NCBI GenBank assembly: GCA_002787075.1
Contig: PCVT01000037.1
Location: 1,780 to 24,873, forward strand
Length of the DNA: 23,094 nucleotides
Source: Parcubacteria group bacterium CG11_big_fil_rev_8_21_14_0_20_41_14
GTDB lineage: Bacteria; Patescibacteriota; Patescibacteriia; UBA2169
Direction: 5' to 3'
Part shown: piece after piece, positions 20,541 to 23,094 of the stretch
How the letters are laid out: each line of letters opens with the position of its first letter
Numbering within the stretch: the stretch's first letter is position 1
The notes under the pieces: model-generated
Database searches by the model: none
Seen by the model: only the letters and a program-made list of their open reading frames with translations
Told to the model about the DNA's origin: nothing
Made by a program: the position numbers and the translations under genes

Positions 20541-21959
20541 TCAAGGAACAGAAATGCCGAGTTCACGAATAGCCTCTATAATAGCATTTCTACGATTACC
20601 CATGCTTTTTTTAGTAGACATGCTATTTTCAATGCGCTGAACTGCGGTGGCGAACTGTTCGGCTGGACTGCCATAAATCAGTCGCTGCTCAAATACTTGA
20701 ACCATATCGTGAATGACACTATACGAAGCCCCAAGTAGCTTCATACCCTCAACTACACGATCGATTTCGTCGTGTAGCGCATCCCGACCAGACACCTGCT
20801 CTATAACACCTCCCTTTTGTCGCCAAAGATAGCTGTTTAAACCATGGTTATTGGCTTGTTCTTTATTGGCTTGCACCAAACACATCGGCAACATGGATTC
20901 TTGGTTATACTGACTCCATGCAAGACGTCCAATAAAGAAAAACATCATAGCCACGTCTTCCCAGAGTGTTGGCTGAAGCGAAATCGGACGGAATTCAACT
21001 GCGATTGTCCTTTTTTCTCGAAAAAATTTCAAACGAGAGTCCCTCCAGCACAGGCCTAATCCGACATCAAAAGGATGCGCCATCGAAATAGGATCATCCA
21101 AGATAAACGGATAATATTTGATTTGCTCAAAATAATCTTTCACGCTTCGGTAGTATCGTTGAGGCAAACCGATTCGTGTTGGATATCCTGAATCAACTTC
21201 AGATGGCGAACGGACATCATGGCTCATCTCCCACCCAGCAAACCGAATATCGCAGATCCCTGTATCTTTGCATTCTATATATCGCGCATTTGCACCAATC
21301 GCTAAAGCATATGGACCAATCATCAGCGCACGGTTTAATTTGTCGATGGCATCAGAAAAATTCAATGCATCAACGGAAATCTGTACTGAATTCATAAGAC
21401 CTACAATATAAGCATTATCCGCACGCACAGTTTCTGTTCGTCCAATAACTCCAGCAATATCGCGTCGCTGGTGTTTGGTGTGCCATTGTGGACACCGTTC
21501 GTATTTATAATCGCCTTTTGTATATTCTACTGAATCAATTTCTACGAGAGGACAGCATCCAAGGCGAAGTACCTGTAAACCTCTACTGTGCACCTCCTTT
21601 AACACAGAAGATACAATGGAATTAGTCAACTCATATAGTGCACCAAACCCGTCATTAAGCAGATCAATTGGTGGTTCATTAATAATCTCGATTTGGTGTG
21701 CTCCAAGTTCCGAAAAAACACGACCTGCAAATTGATCAATAACCTCATCACGGCTATTCTGGGGCGAAAGATCAAATGTCGAGGTAACAAGAGGCAATTC
21801 AATCTCAAGACCCACGAAGAGCGTATCAGTAGTTTTTCTATATTGATGTGCGTCAGCGAGAATCATCGCTGCAGTTGATGTGAATCCCTCTCGCATCTGT
21901 TGTTCACATTCGGTATCTAAATCATGCGCGCCCATTGGCCTAACATCTATCTTGTTCAT
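20541..21959 (-). CDS. GCS2-type glutamate-cysteine ligase-like amide ligase
   Basis: 472 residues. Motifs of the glutamate-cysteine ligase family 2: FVGLEIELPLV (48-58) with Glu52 and Glu54 for magnesium, HQIEIINEPP, NSVQISVD, ALAIGANARY, RFAGWEMSHDVRS and VEFRPISLQP before a helical C-terminus. Members couple the gamma-carboxyl of glutamate, or another acid, to an amino group using ATP via an acyl-phosphate. The start has AAAAAGGAGCTTCAA before the ATG. It is the second gene of an operon after an LMW-phosphatase-like gene (33 bases), under a Tyr-specific attenuator. This suggests an amino substrate linked to tyrosine rather than a simple glutathione role; no glutathione synthetase gene is in the window. 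The exact substrates cannot be read from sequence. Confidence 0.75.
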   Translation of the reverse strand: MNKIDVRPMGAHDLDTECEQQMREGFTSTAAMILADAHQYRKTTDTLFVGLEIELPLVTSTFDLSPQNSRDEVIDQFAGRVFSELGAHQIEIINEPPIDLLNDGFGALYELTNSIVSSVLKEVHSRGLQVLRLGCCPLVEIDSVEYTKGDYKYERCPQWHTKHQRRDIAGVIGRTETVRADNAYIVGLMNSVQISVDALNFSDAIDKLNRALMIGPYALAIGANARYIECKDTGICDIRFAGWEMSHDVRSPSEVDSGYPTRIGLPQRYYRSVKDYFEQIKYYPFILDDPISMAHPFDVGLGLCWRDSRLKFFREKRTIAVEFRPISLQPTLWEDVAMMFFFIGRLAWSQYNQESMLPMCLVQANKEQANNHGLNSYLWRQKGGVIEQVSGRDALHDEIDRVVEGMKLLGASYSVIHDMVQVFEQRLIYGSPAEQFATAVQRIENSMSTKKSMGNRRNAIIEAIRELGISVP

Positions 21960-21992
21960 TTGAAGCTCCTTTTTGGTTGTTGTGATATTAAT

Positions 21993-22529
21993 TCATCGCC
22001 CAGCGTCTAATATTCTTGCCAATTCAACGATGTAGTTAACGTGGCGGTGAACTAGCTCGTATATGTGTTCAGTTACTTGCCTATGGAAATCGCCTTCCTG
22101 TACTTCGTCGCAATCATCTATATCAACAACAAAACCATCAAGCTCCATAAAAAGACGCGCTTTCCATGCATTTTCAGGAAATACGCGAACAATGCTAGAA
22201 GTATGATCAATAAGAATATTCCTGTCCATCGCTAGAATCAACGAGGACTGCGAAACTATATCGCAATCTAACGGACAAGTTTTGTGCGCAGACACATCAA
22301 GCTCTAGGCGATTTAATACTGGCTCTATATAGAGCCACTTATCCGGGTAATCACGAATATTTTTTCCGATCGGCGCTGGCAAACCAGGCATTCCCAATAA
22401 TCCTCGAGATTCAACTTGAATCTCTTCAGAAAGTCCAATCTTCTTAAGTGCCTGACGCAAGGCATATTCAGCGATTACTGATCGGTGAATATTTCCAAAA
22501 CAAACTGTTAACACGCGTATCGTCCGCAT
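21993..22529 (-). CDS. Low-molecular-weight protein-tyrosine-phosphatase-like protein
   Basis: 178 residues, slightly longer than typical family members (about 150). The phosphate-binding loop CFGNIHRS (Cys10, Arg16, Ser17) matches the CxGNxCRS signature of LMW phosphatases, with His in place of the second Cys. LILAMDRN (97-104) matches the LIxAMDxxN block. The usual C-terminal DP acid pair is replaced by DIDDCDE (136-142), so the general acid is uncertain. The family removes phosphate from phosphotyrosine or acts as arsenate reductase. Start: AAAGGATGAAAGATT before ATG. It opens the operon with the GCS2-like ligase and follows a Tyr-rich leader peptide. It might release tyrosine from a phosphorylated precursor or act on an acyl-phosphate intermediate; both are guesses. 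Confidence 0.8.
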   Translation of the reverse strand: MRTIRVLTVCFGNIHRSVIAEYALRQALKKIGLSEEIQVESRGLLGMPGLPAPIGKNIRDYPDKWLYIEPVLNRLELDVSAHKTCPLDCDIVSQSSLILAMDRNILIDHTSSIVRVFPENAWKARLFMELDGFVVDIDDCDEVQEGDFHRQVTEHIYELVHRHVNYIVELARILDAGR

Positions 22530-22578
22530 AATCTTTCATCCTTTCTATTTTTTCGAGAGAGTTTAATTGTCAAAGACC

Positions 22579-22659
22579 AAAAAAAGCCGACCCTATAGAG
22601 ATTGGCTTTGAAATCGTGCTATATAACTATATTTACACTGATATTAAAAAACCAATCCC
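22579..22659 (-). promoter_or_regulatory. Tyr transcription attenuator of the phosphatase-ligase operon
   Basis: On the minus strand AAAGCCAAUCUC (complement of 22598-22609) can pair with GGGAUUGGUUUU (complement of 22648-22659) inside the leader frame over all 12 positions with two G-U pairs. Alternatively AAAGCC pairs with GGCUUU (complement of 22583-22588), extended by a short inner helix, followed by U7 (22579-22585), forming a terminator. ACCCUAUA in the leader also matches UAUAGGGU at the terminator loop. Confidence 0.85.
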
Positions 22660-22722
22660 TGTGTTATAAGCATAATAGGTATATCCGATTATAGGGTTAG
22701 TTGTAGTAATAAGTGATTTCAT
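22633..22722 (-). CDS. Tyr-rich leader peptide of the phosphatase-ligase operon
   Basis: 29 residues from ATG at 22722 to TAA at 22635-22633. Residues 14-19 read YTYYAY (codons TAT ACC TAT TAT GCT TAT). Codons 22-26 (GGG ATT GGT TTT TTA) make the antiterminator strand, so a ribosome stalled at the first Tyr codons leaves it free while one going on to the stop codon covers it. The promoter puts the transcription start about five bases before the ATG, so the leader is almost leaderless. Confidence 0.85.
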   Translation of the reverse strand: MKSLITTTNPIIGYTYYAYNTGIGFLISV

Positions 22723-22733
22723 AGCTTATATTC

Positions 22734-22761
22734 ATAATAAATGCTCTGTGAAAAAAGTCAA
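22734..22761 (-). promoter_or_regulatory. Promoter of the Tyr leader and phosphatase-ligase operon
   Basis: On the minus strand: TTGACT (complement of 22756-22761), a 16-base spacer and TATTAT (complement of 22734-22739). It shares its -35 and spacer length with the Phe/Tyr leader promoter (TTGACT-16-TACAAT). Confidence 0.75.
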
Positions 22762-22807
22762 GCATGTGCACTCTCCTATGCTACACTTTACAGTATGAGG
22801 GTAAGAT

Positions 22808-23094
22808 ATGTTGCAAAACAATAAAAAGGATGATTTGCTGGAATTAGTTAAAAATAATTCCAACAACATTATGCAGATAATAGCTGAAAAGAAGCTGAAT
22901 CCGAATAACTATCATTTATCTGCTGAAGCTAAAAAACGGCTCAGATGGATGCATATGCTCTACTGCGATCAAAGAGGCAATGTATCGTCAACAGCCAGAA
23001 AGATAGGATTAAGCCGGCAATGGCTGTCGCATTTGAAACAAGTATTTGAGAGAAGCGGCAAAGACCCGCGGTCGCTGGAGCCGGAATCAAAAGC
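22808..23094 (+). CDS. Transposase-like protein, N-terminal helix-turn-helix part (runs off the window)
   Basis: 95 complete codons from the ATG at 22808, which has GAGGGTAAGAT before it; no stop before the window end. The segment LSAEAKKRLRWMHMLYCDQRGNVSSTARKIG, then LSRQWLSHLKQVFERSG and DPRSLEPES, resembles the N-terminal helix-turn-helix of transposases with an integrase core (IS481-like), where DPRSLE corresponds to the common G-x-x-G-L-x-x-R/P linker. The catalytic DDE part would lie outside the window. No terminal inverted repeat can be checked because only one end is visible. An alternative is a stand-alone helix-turn-helix regulator. Confidence 0.6.
   Translation, partial: MLQNNKKDDLLELVKNNSNNIMQIIAEKKLNPNNYHLSAEAKKRLRWMHMLYCDQRGNVSSTARKIGLSRQWLSHLKQVFERSGKDPRSLEPESK

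Noticed and set aside
22740..22800. Terminal inverted repeat of an insertion sequence before the transposase-like gene
   Set aside because: Only one end is in the window, so no matching end or target duplication can be shown, and the same bases hold the promoter of the Tyr leader.
1..23094. CRISPR array, tRNA or rRNA genes, and alternative UGA code
   Set aside because: No regularly spaced direct repeats or recognisable tRNA/rRNA sequences were seen, and several intact genes end at TGA in agreement with family lengths.

Overview
The window looks like a chromosomal segment of an uncultured bacterium with small, mixed-origin gene content, most likely a Patescibacteria/CPR-type genome. That assignment is inference: the giant low-complexity multidomain protein, the small acidic protein beside it, the YerC-type TrpR relative, the AbiE-like pair and the short AT-rich spacers fit, but there is no rRNA or ribosomal-protein gene to anchor it. 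TGA ends several genes, so the UGA-recoded CPR lineages are unlikely. Base composition changes sharply along the window: G+C-rich at 1-3040, intermediate in the giant gene, about a quarter G+C in lines counted inside the M16 peptidase gene, then about 40 percent.

Layout. 1-3032 (+): the end of a PP2C phosphatase, a TerY-like vWA protein, an unrecognised 212-residue protein and a Ser/Thr-kinase-like protein with a C-terminal zinc ribbon, i.e. a TerY-type phosphorylation module. 3112-9511 (-): a small acidic protein gene followed by a 2022-residue protein carrying DHH-like and PPP-like phosphoesterase domains. 9676-10959 (+): a single-domain M16 peptidase. 11025-12150 (-): an AbiEi/AbiEii-like type IV toxin-antitoxin pair with a perfect inverted-repeat operator. 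12377-17651 (-): amino-acid metabolism, namely a SAM hydrolase-like protein, a HisI-like protein, a YerC/TrpR-family regulator, a branched-chain aminotransferase, a TyrA-PheA fusion and a BacA-like prephenate decarboxylase homologue. 17990-20505 (+): an Asp/Glu racemase, an EamA exporter and an AstE/aspartoacylase-like hydrolase. 20541-22529 (-): a GCS2-type glutamate-cysteine-ligase-like protein and a low-molecular-weight phosphatase-like protein. 22808 to the end (+): the start of a transposase-like gene.

The main discovery is regulatory. Four transcription units in the 13-23 kb part have what read as classical ribosome-mediated attenuators, each with a short leader peptide carrying a run of the relevant amino acid, a mutually exclusive antiterminator pairing and an intrinsic terminator: Met codons (MMSMMM) before the SAM hydrolase-like gene, three His codons in the C-terminal tail of YerC itself before hisI, Tyr/Phe codons (YFAFYF) before the prephenate genes, and Tyr codons (YTYYAY) before the phosphatase/ligase operon. 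The amino acids match the downstream chemistry: SAM hydrolysis releases methionine, HisI is a histidine enzyme and TyrA-PheA makes Tyr/Phe. This ties the ligase operon to tyrosine metabolism too. Together with the BacA-like enzyme, aminotransferase, racemase, exporter and amide ligase, the region may make or recycle an unusual prephenate-derived amino acid or dipeptide; that last step is speculative.
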